Below the pieces are notes generated by a model. The model saw only the letters and a list, made by a program, of their open reading frames with translations. It was not told where the DNA came from and ran no database searches. Both the position numbers and the translations under genes were made by a program. This document shows, in pieces, positions 32,152-40,654 of a stretch of DNA of 64,000 nucleotides. This DNA comes from Symbiodinium natans. Taxonomy: Eukaryota > Sar > Dinophyceae > Suessiales > Symbiodiniaceae. Location: assembly GCA_905221605.1 (NCBI GenBank), contig CAJNDS010000280.1, positions 595,892 to 659,891 of the forward strand. Reading direction: 5' to 3'. How positions within the stretch are numbered: the stretch's first letter is position 1; every line of letters starts with the position of its first letter.

Positions 32152-33843
32152 GGCCCCAGCCTGACCATGCCCTAAGCCCGAAGCCAAACCCAAACCCCAG
32201 GCCCCATCCTAAATCAATCCCAAGCCTAAACCAGGCTAAACCACCTACCTAAACTGAACCCAGGCCCCAAAGTCTAATGATGTTTAAAGTTCAAAGCTTA
32301 CAACTTACAGAGTCTTCTTAAAGTCTTAAAGTCTTAAAGTCTTAAAGTCTTAAAGTGACTTAACAACTTAAAGACTTAAAGGCTTGCTTAAAGGCTTAAG
32401 GCTTAAGGCTTAAAGGCTCAAGGCTTAAGGCCCTAAGGCTTAAAGTAGGCTTAAAGGCTTAAAGGCTGGCTTAACGTCTAAAGTCTGAGTCTAAACTAAA
32501 CCCTTAGGCCTTAGGCCCTAACCGTGACTGAGCGCCTTGGGCCTTAGGTCCCTGGCCCTAGCCTAAATGCCCTAAGCTCTAAACTCAAACCTCAGGCCCG
32601 AAACTGCCCTGAATGCCGCATTAAAGTTACAGTCAAAGTTAAAGCATTAAGCCTTAAGCCCTTAAGCCCTTAAGCCCTTTAAGCCCTTAAGCCTTAAGCC
32701 CTTGAGCCCTTAGCCTTAAGCCAAAACCCTTAAGCCCTAAGCCCTAAGCCCTAAGCCCCTAAGCACTAAGCCCCAAGCCCTGAGCCCTAAGCCAGCCTTC
32801 GCCCCTTAGCCTTTACCGTAATTACCTGAAGCCTTAAGCCTAGCCAAAAGCCCTTAAGCCTCAGGGCCTTAGGGCTTTAGGACCGCTTAGGCCCGAAACC
32901 CGTAGACATCAGCCTTAAGCCTCACAAGCATAAAAGATCAGTCCTCAGGACGAAGCTAAATCTGGGCAGAGAAGCTTGGCGTTGCCAGGAAAGCGCTATG
33001 CCCGAGGCCCCTTTAAGCTCAAGACCAAGACTAGGCCTCAGGCCTTAGGCCCTAGGCCCTAGGCCCTAGGCCTGAAGCCTTAGACCCTTAGCCTTAGGGC
33101 GTTAGAGCCTGTAGACTGTATAGGCCTTAGGCCCTGGCTGAGCCTTCTGGATACGGTTTGCTCTTATGGTGATTTTGATGCTTAACGCGTTGTCAGACCG
33201 GCCCGAGGCCCCTCGTGAGTCTGAAGCCTTACATCTTAAGTTAAGAATCTTAAGTCTTAAGAAGAGTCTTAAGTCTTAAGTCCTAAGGCTTGAGGCTTAA
33301 GGAGTTAAAATTTAAGGAGTTTAAGGCTTAAGACTTAAGGCATAAGGCTTAACGCTTAAGGCTGCGGCTAAGTTTAAGGCTTAAGGCTTAATTAAGGCTT
33401 AAGGCTTAAGGCTTAAGGCTTAAGGCTTAAGGCTTAAGGCTTAAGGCTTAAGGCTTAAGGCTTAAGGCTTAAGGCTTAAGGCTTAAGGCTTAAGGCTTAA
33501 GGCTTAAGGCTTAAGGCTTAAGGCTTAAGGCTTAAGGCTTAAGGCTAAGTCTTTCAGGGCGTGGCTGAGCTTTCTTGATGTAGTTTTGGTTTTGGAAGTT
33601 TCAGACCCTTGTACTGCTCTTTACGCGTGGATATATATTATATGTATAAGTCATAAGTCAGTATATATTACGTGAAACAGGGAGGGAGGGAGGGAGGGAG
33701 TGAGGGAGGGAGAGAGGGAGAGAGAGAGAGAGTTAGTTGCTAGCTTCAAGCCTGCGAGCCACATATTAATACGAGCCGGGAGATCTAGGAGTCTTATGCG
33801 CGAGGCGTAGTCAATCCGAGTCAATCCCCTCTTCTTTGCGCAG
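32152..33843 (+). repeat. Intron/spacer: CTTAAAG, CCCTAAG and a long GGCTTAA array
   Basis: A (GGCTTAA)n array of about 24 units occupies 33370-33546. CTTAAAG units lie at 32315-32360. A GGGA tract lies at 33681-33733. It ends with the pyrimidine-rich CCCCTCTTCTTTGCGCAG. No gene is seen in either strand. Confidence 0.75.
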
Positions 33844-34413
33844 CTCAGGCTGGCCATCTGCGAAGGTTTGGAGAACGACGGCAGAGTGTCTTGCGGCGAC
33901 GATGGCGGCCACACGCAGCTGCTCAGTTTGGACGACACTTGGCCAGTGATCCAGCAGACCAGCTTCGTTGAGCACCACGTCTGGAAAGACGTGCCTGGCA
34001 AGGTGACGTGCTTGGGCAGGTACAAGAAATTCGCAGATGCTTTCTGCAAAATGGGGGAGTACTTGTTTCGCCAGCTTCCTTCGTTCCAGCACCTACCCAA
34101 GACGGAGCCGACGGCTGCTACCATGCGGCACTGGGCCAACCAGTTGTCGACTGAGTTGGGGGAGTGGGTCGTAAAAGACGAAGACAAGGAGAAGGCTGCC
34201 AAGACGTGCTTCCAACGGTGCGCTGACCACTTCAAGACCGCTTTCTCGGCAGGGCTAGCAGCGGTTGCCCAGGTCGTAGCCCAGGTAAAGAAGGGACAGG
34301 CGCCCCTCACCCAGCAAAGCGTTGACGAGCTCTTGTGCAAGATCCCGTCGGATCACCCTCTCCGAAGTTTGTGCTCCGCTTTCTTTCAGGAGCGTCTGGC
34401 CAAACGTTCATAT
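33844..34413 (+). CDS. Multi-exon cargo protein, fifth exon
   Basis: The frame after the acceptor reads LRLAICEGLENDGRVSCGDD, then WPVIQQTSFVEHHVWKDVPG, a helical stretch, and FFQERLAKRSY. It ends at a canonical donor GTATGT (34414). No named domain. The next exon begins in the same phase. Confidence 0.5.
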
Positions 34414-34964
34414 GTATGTATATTATATATATATATACATAATACATATATCTGCGTGCGTGTGTGTATCTATCTTTATACTCATGCAAGATTTACAGGC
34501 AGGCTATAGGCTCTATACAGGCCCACTAGGCTATAGGCCCTAGGCTATACTAAAGCCTAAGACTGCAAACACTATATACTATATACTATATACTATATAC
34601 TATATACTATATGCTATATGCTATATACTATATACTATATACTATATACTGTATACTATATACTACTATATACTATATGCGATATGCTATATATATATAT
34701 ATATATATAGTTCCTAAAGGTTCAAAAAGGCTCTAGACTCTAGACTCAGGCCTAGTGGCCAGTAGGCTATAGGCCCTATAGGCTATAGGCCCTGCACGCC
34801 GTATGGCCCTGTAGGCTATATAGACTATAGATATGCATCTTAGAGGCTTAGAGTCTTAGGGTCTTAGAGTCTTAGAGTCCTCAGAGTTGATGGTTGGGCA
34901 TGCGAGGCTTTGAGACTTTGAGATCTGGCTTTTCTTGCGTAGCTGGGGGCTCGTTGCTTTGCAG
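34414..34964 (+). other. Canonical GT-AG intron with ACTATAT array
   Basis: It starts GTATGTATATTA and ends CGTTGCTTTGCAG|G, phase 0 on both sides. Its body holds an ACTATAT heptamer array (34571-34680), a TA run and TATAGGCCC units. This is the best supported intron in the window. Confidence 0.65.
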
Positions 34965-35519
34965 GTCGTCCTCGACTCCAACCCCGCAAAGAAGGAGGCC
35001 AAGCTGGCAGAGACGCTGACGACCATGAGCTCTGAGTTGCGCGAAGCGAGGGCCAAGATCCCAAGCGACGCTAGCGTCGCTGAGCATTTGACGTGCAGCC
35101 AGCTAGACAGCGTGGACGACTGGCTGCTCTCCGTTGCCGCCGACTTCTTGACGCAGGCAAAGGAGCGTTTGAGCGAGGGCTTTGCCCGGGTGTCTGCGAC
35201 TTCAGTCGAGGTCGACGCAGTGCTGAAGAAGCTGCCTGACTTCGCAGACGAGGTTGCGTTTCGAGAAGCGGGCGTTCAAGTTGTGCAGAAAGTGGCAGGC
35301 CTCACGGCCAAGTTGGAGCAGGAGGCTTCTTCTCTGAAGCAGAACGCCAGTAGCGCAGAGGCTTGCATGAATGCGCGCTTCTCAGACAGAGCGCCCGATG
35401 CTGCCCTCCTCCAGAGCTGCGGAGAAGCAGCGAAGCGCGTCAGCTCAGAGTTCCTCAAACAGACAAGCGGCCTGGTTGCTCGGGCAGGATCTGTCGTGGC
35501 CTTAGTCGCGAACCTTTGA
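34965..35519 (+). CDS. Multi-exon cargo protein, sixth exon, ending in an in-frame TGA
   Basis: The frame reads VVLDSNPAKKEAKLAETLTT and continues as helical, coiled-coil-like sequence (KLEQEASSLKQNASSAEACM) to VVALVANL, then TGA at 35517-35519. The frame stays open and clearly coding after the TGA (next entry), so this is probably a nonsense mutation, a sequence error or a read-through codon rather than the true end. Confidence 0.5.
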   Translation, partial: VVLDSNPAKKEAKLAETLTTMSSELREARAKIPSDASVAEHLTCSQLDSVDDWLLSVAADFLTQAKERLSEGFARVSATSVEVDAVLKKLPDFADEVAFREAGVQVVQKVAGLTAKLEQEASSLKQNASSAEACMNARFSDRAPDAALLQSCGEAAKRVSSEFLKQTSGLVARAGSVVALVANL

Positions 35520-36098
35520 TTGCTGCGCAGCCCGGCGCTTCAAGCACCTTCGCCTTCGGCAGACAGCTTTGAGCAGCTCCGCGACGTCGTGAAGTCTTTG
35601 GTGGGGAAGCTGGGCAAGATGAAGGAGATAGCGAGCGACAGCGATGAGTTTGACAAGGCTTTCTTGAGCTTTGCGGACGGGATTGTGACCCAGTCCAAGC
35701 TTGTGCTGGCGCGGCAGAAGTCTGTGAAGCGTGGCTCAAAGAGAGCCGCCGGAGACGAAGCTGAGGAGGTCCTGGAAGCAGGCGAGTCAGCTTCAATGCT
35801 GCCAAAGTCAAAGCTGTCAAAGAAAGAAGCGAAGGACGAAGTGACGAAAAAGGACAAGAGCGACAAGAAGAAAGATAAGGACAAGGACAAGTCGGACAAG
35901 GTCCAGGAAAAGGCCAAGAGCAAGAAGAAGAAGAAGAAGGCTAAGGAGGACAGCGACACGGACGAGGAGGACGCGAGCGACAACGAGGCGCAGAAGAGCA
36001 AGAAGGCCAAGAAAGACATCGGCGAAGAGAAGAAGGCCGGGCCGAAGGCGAAGGCGACTCCGAAAGCCGGCAGGGGTAGGGGAAGAGGCAGAGGCTAG
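35520..36098 (+). CDS. Multi-exon cargo protein, Lys-rich C-terminal tail
   Basis: Same frame as the previous exon, straight after its TGA. It begins LLRSPALQAPSPSADSFEQL, continues with helices (VVKSLVGKLGKMKEIASDS), then long Lys/Asp/Glu runs (KKDKSDKKKDKDKDKSDK) and ends with a Gly-Arg tail (GRGRGRG). Such tails bind nucleic acids or direct proteins to the nucleus; here that is inferred. It has no convincing start of its own. Confidence 0.5.
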   Translation: MLRSPALQAPSPSADSFEQLRDVVKSLVGKLGKMKEIASDSDEFDKAFLSFADGIVTQSKLVLARQKSVKRGSKRAAGDEAEEVLEAGESASMLPKSKLSKKEAKDEVTKKDKSDKKKDKDKDKSDKVQEKAKSKKKKKKAKEDSDTDEEDASDNEAQKSKKAKKDIGEEKKAGPKAKATPKAGRGRGRGRG

Positions 36099-37189
36099 GG
36101 CGACCTGTAGACGCTGTAGACAGTTCGGGCCGGCGGCCAAGCTGGTCGGCCCAGCTGCTCATCCGTAGGCTCTATCCAAGCTGCTTCTCTCGCGCCTGCT
36201 GTGCCGGCAGCTCGTGCCGTTAGTTTTTGAGAGCTGCGACGCCGGCGGCGGCGGGAAGGTCGGGCCTTTGGCTGGGTGAGTTCAAATTTCAGAATCGCAA
36301 CAGTCCGCAAGAGCCACAGTCGCAAGACAAGGCTTCGAGCCTAGGACCTAGGCCTATAAGTAGCCACGATAATTAAGCCTAAGCCACCTAAGCCTAAGCC
36401 TAGGGCCTAAGGCCTGAGACGTTTACTGAGATGTCCCAGCGCCATTTCGACGCAGTCGTGCTCAGGACTTCGCGGGGTTACAGGTCGCCGCGTCCGAAAA
36501 AAAGGCGCCTGCGCTTTGCTCCGCTGCTAGATTCGGCTGGCCTAGTTTTTAGGGCTTCAGGCTTCGGCTTAGGGCCTTAGGGTTTTAGGGCCTTTAGTGT
36601 AGTTAGGGTTTCGGTTAGGGTCTAGTTTAGTTTAGTTTAGGCAAGTTTAGGGCCTATAGGGTTTAGGGCCGGTTTTAGGATTTAGGGCCTAAGGCCTAGG
36701 ACCTAGGACCTAGGACCTAAGGCTGGCCTAAGGCCTAAGGAAGGCCGAAGGCCTACGTAAACATTAGGCTTCGGGCTAGGGCAACGGGTTTAGGGCCGGG
36801 TTGAGAGTTTAGGTTTAGGGCAGTTTAGGGCCTAGGGCCTAGGGCCTAGGGCCTAGGGCCTAGGGTTGAAGTCTAAGTTTAGGGAGTTTAGGGCCAGTTT
36901 AGGGTTTAGGGCCAAAGTTTAGGGCCTAGGGCCTAAGGCGCTTGGAGTGTAATTTTAGGGTTCGTCGTAAAGCATCGTAGGTTTTGGCGGCCAGGGTTTC
37001 AGAGGAAAAGTTGAGAAGATTGGTTGAGAGTAATTTAGAATGCCAGCTGTAGCGGCGTCAACGTCAAATAAACTTGCCTCGTGTTTGGAACTTGAAGCCC
37101 AAAATCCCAAAACCCCGCAAGAGAATCCAAGACTACGATTCGTATTTAGGCGCTACGCGTCATCTTAGGGGCCTTCAGCGGCATTTAGG
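36099..37189. repeat. Spacer with GGGCCTA/TTTAGGG-type repeats
   Basis: Unique DNA at 36100-36340, TTAGGG/GGCCTAG mosaic at 36540-36960, and unique AT-moderate DNA at 36960-37150. Only the short ORF at 36431 is of interest. Confidence 0.6.
36431..36580 (+). CDS. Short ORF, possible first exon of the methyltransferase gene
   Basis: The ATG frame reads MSQRHFDAVVLRTSRGYRS and then the basic cluster RPKKRRLRF, a plausible nuclear localisation signal. It runs into GGCTTAG repeats and stops at 36580. It lies 1.1 kb upstream of the methyltransferase frame on the same strand. Only a transcript would show whether it is used. Confidence 0.2.
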   Translation: MSQRHFDAVVLRTSRGYRSPRPKKRRLRFAPLLDSAGLVFRASGFGLGP

Positions 37190-37355
37190 ATCTTAGAGTC
37201 TTAGAGTCTTAGAGTCTTAGAGTCTTAGAGTCTTAGAGTCTTAGAGTCTTAGAGTCTTAGAGTCTTAGAGTCTTAGTGACTTAGCGTCTTAGAGTCTTAG
37301 AGTCTTAGAGTCTTAGAATCTTAGAGTCTTAGAGTCTTAGAGTCTTAGAGTCTTT
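37190..37355 (+). repeat. CTTAGAGT octamer array
   Basis: About twenty tandem CTTAGAGT units, which are the reverse complement of the ACTCTAAG array at 13034-13166. The two arrays lie near opposite ends of the giant element in opposite orientation. Confidence 0.92.
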
Positions 37356-37555
37356 AATTAAGCTTTAAACTTTAAAGTAAAGTCTTAAAGTCTTAGACTT
37401 AGACTTAGACTTAGACTCTTTAGTAGACTGTTAGACTCTTTGCTTGCGGCTCAGTGAGGGCTGTAGTCAGCGTAGCCGTAGCCGTGGTAGTCGTAGCAGT
37501 CCTGTCGCTAGCCCGCGCTCTCGACAGCTCGTTGCCGAAGGCGAGGCAGACAGAC

Positions 37556-37898
37556 ATGGAGCCTAAGCAAAAGAAGCCACGGTCTTTGACCAAGCAAGAC
37601 TCCGCTGAGCCTGGTCTCATGATAGCGGCCTCGCGCCGGGTGGTGTTAGCAGCTGACATCGTCGATGGCACCATGCTCCACGCGTTGGCCCTCGAGAACT
37701 TGCAGCAGTTCAAGTCCATGCATCCCGACAGCCCTTTGTGCTGCGGACAAGCGGCAAGTCAGCCTGAAGCGCTGGAGCTGTCGTGGGCGTCAGCCTGCTC
37801 CGGCTCAGAGGGCGCGTTCTACGTGATGGAGGCCATGAACGCAGCCTACAAGCGCATGTCCGTGCCAGTTTCGCTGGAGCACGTTTTCAGCTGCGAAC
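37556..37898 (+). CDS. C5-cytosine DNA methyltransferase, exon 1 (SAM-binding motif I)
   Basis: ATG 37556 opens MEPKQKKPRSLTKQDSAEPG (the frame is open upstream from 37454). The key block is ELSWASACSGSEGAFYVMEA, motif I of C5 methyltransferases (S-x-C-S-G-x-E-G), followed by SLEHVFSCE, the strand that binds the cofactor. A GC donor C|GCCTCTTGG at 37899 joins in frame to 38665 and gives FSCE-R-APEKQKWI. Without splicing the frame stops at 37921. Confidence 0.65.
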
Positions 37899-38664
37899 GC
37901 CTCTTGGACCGTTTTGACTAGACCCTTGTTACTGTCGCTTCTGCTTCTCAAACCTGCGGTAGACCGAAGCAAGGCTCAAGTCCCTCTAAGCGTAGGACTT
38001 TTGTTAGGCGCGGCCTCAAGATTGCTCATAAGTAAAGTGTAAGTTGAATTTTGCGTTGCGTTTAGTTTCTTGCTGAAGCTCTAAGGCTCTAATAAGGGGC
38101 TTGAGGCTTAAGCTTAAGGCTTAAGGCTTTAAGGCCCTAAGGCTTAAGGCTTAAGGCTTAAGGCTTAAGGGCTTAAGGCTTAAGGCTAAAGGCTTCAGGC
38201 TTAAGGTTTTCAGGCTTAAGGCTTAAGGCTGGCTTAAAGGCTTATGGCTTAAGTTCAAGGCTTAAGTTCAAGGCTTAAGGCTTAAGGCTTAAGGCTTCAG
38301 GTTTAAGGCTTAAGGCTTAAGGCTTAAGGCTTCAGGTTTAAGGCTTAAGGCTTAAGGCTTCAGGCTTAAGGCTTAGGCTTAAGGCTTAAGGCTGGCTCAA
38401 AGGCTTAAGGCTTAAGTTCAAGGCTTAAGGCTTAAAGCTTAAGGCTTAAGGCTTAAGGCTTAAGGCTTACGGCTTAAAGCTTAAGGCTTAAGGCTTAAGG
38501 CTTAAGGCTTAAGGCTTAAGGCTTAAAGGCTTGCTTAAGTTTAATGATGATGCTACGGTTAAGGCTTAAAGTTGGCTTAACGCTGACTTAAAGCCTGCCT
38601 GCAAGCCGCCTCAAAACCCTTCAAATACAAGTAGGAGTTGTTCATCGGCTGCTATGCTCCCAAG
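37899..38664 (+). other. Proposed GC-AG intron filled with CTTAAGG repeats
   Basis: The interval between the two methyltransferase exons is mostly GGCTTAA units with TTCAAGG and TTCAGGT variants. It starts GCCTCTTGG and ends GCTCCCAAG|G. The exact ends are inferred from frame and motif continuity. Confidence 0.5.
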
Positions 38665-40097
38665 GTGCGCCCGAGAAGCAGAAGTGGATCCAGGCCTTGT
38701 TGGCAGTGGGCCCATTGCGCGACATCGACTCTGACGACTGGCCTCCTGCAATCGACCACGAGAGCTTCGGTCACGTTGAACATGGCGGCATTGGCTTTGG
38801 CCATTGCGTGTTTCAGGACATCACGGAGTTGAAGGGGCTTGAGGCCGCGTGCTGCAAACATAACAGGTCATGCGACGTTCCTTCAGTCGACATTTTGGTG
38901 GTTGGGACCTCTTGCAAGGATCTGAGTAGGCTGAACCATACTGCGGACGGCGCAGGCGCCGGCAGTAGGACAAGCAAGCAGGTCCTCGCGCAGGCTTCAA
39001 GCCGGGGCGGCTCAGCGCAGACCTTCGCTGGCCTTCTCGGCTATGTTGAGAGTCATCGCCCGCTCTGCGTGCTCTACGAAAACGTTGATGCCATCAACGA
39101 CCAAGCTGGTGCATGCGAGGACAATAACCTCAAGATACTGCTGGGCAAGTTCCACGCTTTGGGATACGAGGCGCAGCCAGTCATGACTGACGCGTGCGAG
39201 TTTGGGCTGCCTGTTCATCGCCACAGAGTGTACATATTGCTCGTGAACAAACGCAGTCCCAAGCTCGACTTGCTCAGCAGGCCACTTGATATCGTCATGC
39301 AAAAGTTTCGCCAGCTTGTCAGCAGTTGCGCTCGCTCACCGCCTTGTCTCTCCAAGGTGTTGCTAGACGACGATCATGAGGCAGTTGAAAAGAGTTATGA
39401 AGAGCGGCTGGCGCGCGCGCAGAAAAGCCAGGCCAAGAAGAGCCCTTCTACAAAGACAGTCAACTGGGTCAACCAGCACATGAAACACGCAGACTCCCTG
39501 GGAGTACGGTGGGCCTCGGCGCCGGGTGAGGCGCTGCAAGGGAACAAATGGTTCCAGCTGCTCACAGAGCGGGAAGCCGACGCGTTGAAGCTTTCAGAGG
39601 TGGAAGCGCCTAGCGCGGGTTTCAGGAACCTTGCTCAGAGCATCGGCCGCAACAACTTTGTCACCAGGCAGGAAGATGGCACGCACCTTGGCCCTACCAT
39701 GCTACCAGGGCAACTGATGTGGACAAACCTGACACAACCTCAGCCGCGCTTGCTCAGCGGATTCGAGGCCATGATGCTGCAGGGCTTTCCGATCGGCCCG
39801 TGCTTGATGAGAATGAATGAGGAAGGCTACCTCGTGACAGCAGAGGCCGCGACAGCCAAGCAAAAGGAGTTTCCCACCGATTCTTTGCTCCAAGACCTCG
39901 CGGGAAACGCAATGGCGTTGCCAGTGGTCCTGAGCATGATGCAAGCCGCTTTGTCAGCCTTGTGGCTGCAGCCAGCGCAGCAGGAGTCCAACGCTATGGC
40001 TGTTGAAACGGCCTTAGGCGCCATGTTCCTGCTGTCATCAGGGGGCCTCGGGCCGGGAGACTCGCAGGCTGCGGAAGACGACGATGAAGACTTCTGA
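38665..40097 (+). CDS. C5-cytosine DNA methyltransferase, exon 2 (motifs IV-X)
   Basis: The frame reads APEKQKWIQALLAVGPLRDI, then VDILVVGTSCKDLSRLNHTA (motif IV with catalytic Cys, codon 38913-38915), VLYENVDAIND (motif VI ENV, Glu codon 39078), FGLPVHRHRVYILLVNK (motif VIII), a target-recognition-like region and LAGNAMALPVVLSMMQAAL (motif X). With exon 1 all main motifs are present in normal order, about 590 residues, so the catalytic part looks intact. The usual Pro before the catalytic Cys is Ser. The DNMT3-like G-x-S/T-x-C-x-D-L-S spacing fits better than DNMT1. It is the last gene of the giant element, stop at 40095-40097. Confidence 0.75.
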
Positions 40098-40624
40098 TTC
40101 GGATCCATTGTCGCGGCCCGCCCGCGCGTCTTGATCTTCTCGAGCAAGCGGCCCAAAGAGGACCTAGTTTTGGCTCACTCGAGACTCTTGACTCTCGACG
40201 ATTCTTGCGAGCGGAAGATCGATGCGAAAGGGGGGGGGGAGAGACCGTATGACGACGTATGACGTATGACATAGCATGGCATAACATAACGTATGACGTA
40301 AGCATATGACATACGAGGCATGACGTGTGACGTATGACGCATGACGTATAGACATATACGACGTAATACTTAATACGACGTACGACGCTGGCAGCGGCGG
40401 TGCTGCAACAATTATTAGCAACTTGTAAGCAATTTCAGCAGCAATTGTTTTAACAATAAAACAATTGTTCTAACAATTGTTGTAACAATTAAACAATTGT
40501 TCTAACAATTGTTGTAACAATTAAACAATTGTTATAACAATTGTTGTAACAATTAAACAATTTTACCAACAATTATTGTGCTTATAAAACAATTACCGTT
40601 GTGTATTGGTGCCCACCGGCAGCG
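40098..40624. repeat. Right subterminal region: TATGACG units and CAATTG cluster
   Basis: 40244-40385 is made of CGTATGA-type heptamers. 40410-40590 has at least seven CAATTG palindromes in AACAATTGTT context, including a roughly 32-bp unit repeated three times (AAACAATTGTT...TGTAACAATT). It mirrors the left subterminal cluster. Confidence 0.7.
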
Positions 40625-40646
40625 CCGGGCTTCTAAGAACACCTAA
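40625..40646 (-). repeat. Right terminal inverted repeat
   Basis: Its plus strand begins CCGGGCTTCTAAG and ends ACACCTAA. The reverse complement starts TTAGGTGTTCTT and ends AGAAGCCCGG, matching the left end at 11130-11152 (19 of 22 aligned bases, one gap). It is directly followed by CTATAAAC. Confidence 0.85.
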
Positions 40647-40654
40647 CTATAAAC
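40647..40654. repeat. Target site duplication, right copy (CTATAAAC)
   Basis: Exact copy of 11122-11129. Removing the element and one copy leaves CTATAAACCCTC, which restores the local AAACCCT-type repeat pattern. Confidence 0.85.

Larger units (their letters stand above)
11130..40646 (+). mobile_element. Giant (29.5 kb) hAT-like DNA transposon with gene cargo
   Basis: The block is bounded by matched terminal inverted repeats (11130-11152 and 40625-40646) and an 8-bp target duplication. Both subterminal regions are rich in CAATTG palindromes. Inside, all genes are on the plus strand: a split transposase, a phosphatase-ankyrin gene, a 2OG-Fe(II)-dioxygenase-like gene, a long multi-exon protein and a C5-cytosine methyltransferase. 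Outside the boundaries the spacer repeat is TTTAGGG/CCCTAAA; inside it is mostly CTTAAGG-type. Typical hAT elements are only a few kb, so the size is exceptional. Frame breaks in the transposase suggest this copy may no longer be autonomous. A chance match of ends is possible but unlikely given both features at exactly abutting positions. Confidence 0.8.

Noticed and set aside
40164-40190. Relic of the dinoflagellate spliced leader
   Set aside because: Only TTTTGGCTCA plus a little context matches; too short to claim, and it lies downstream of the methyltransferase stop.
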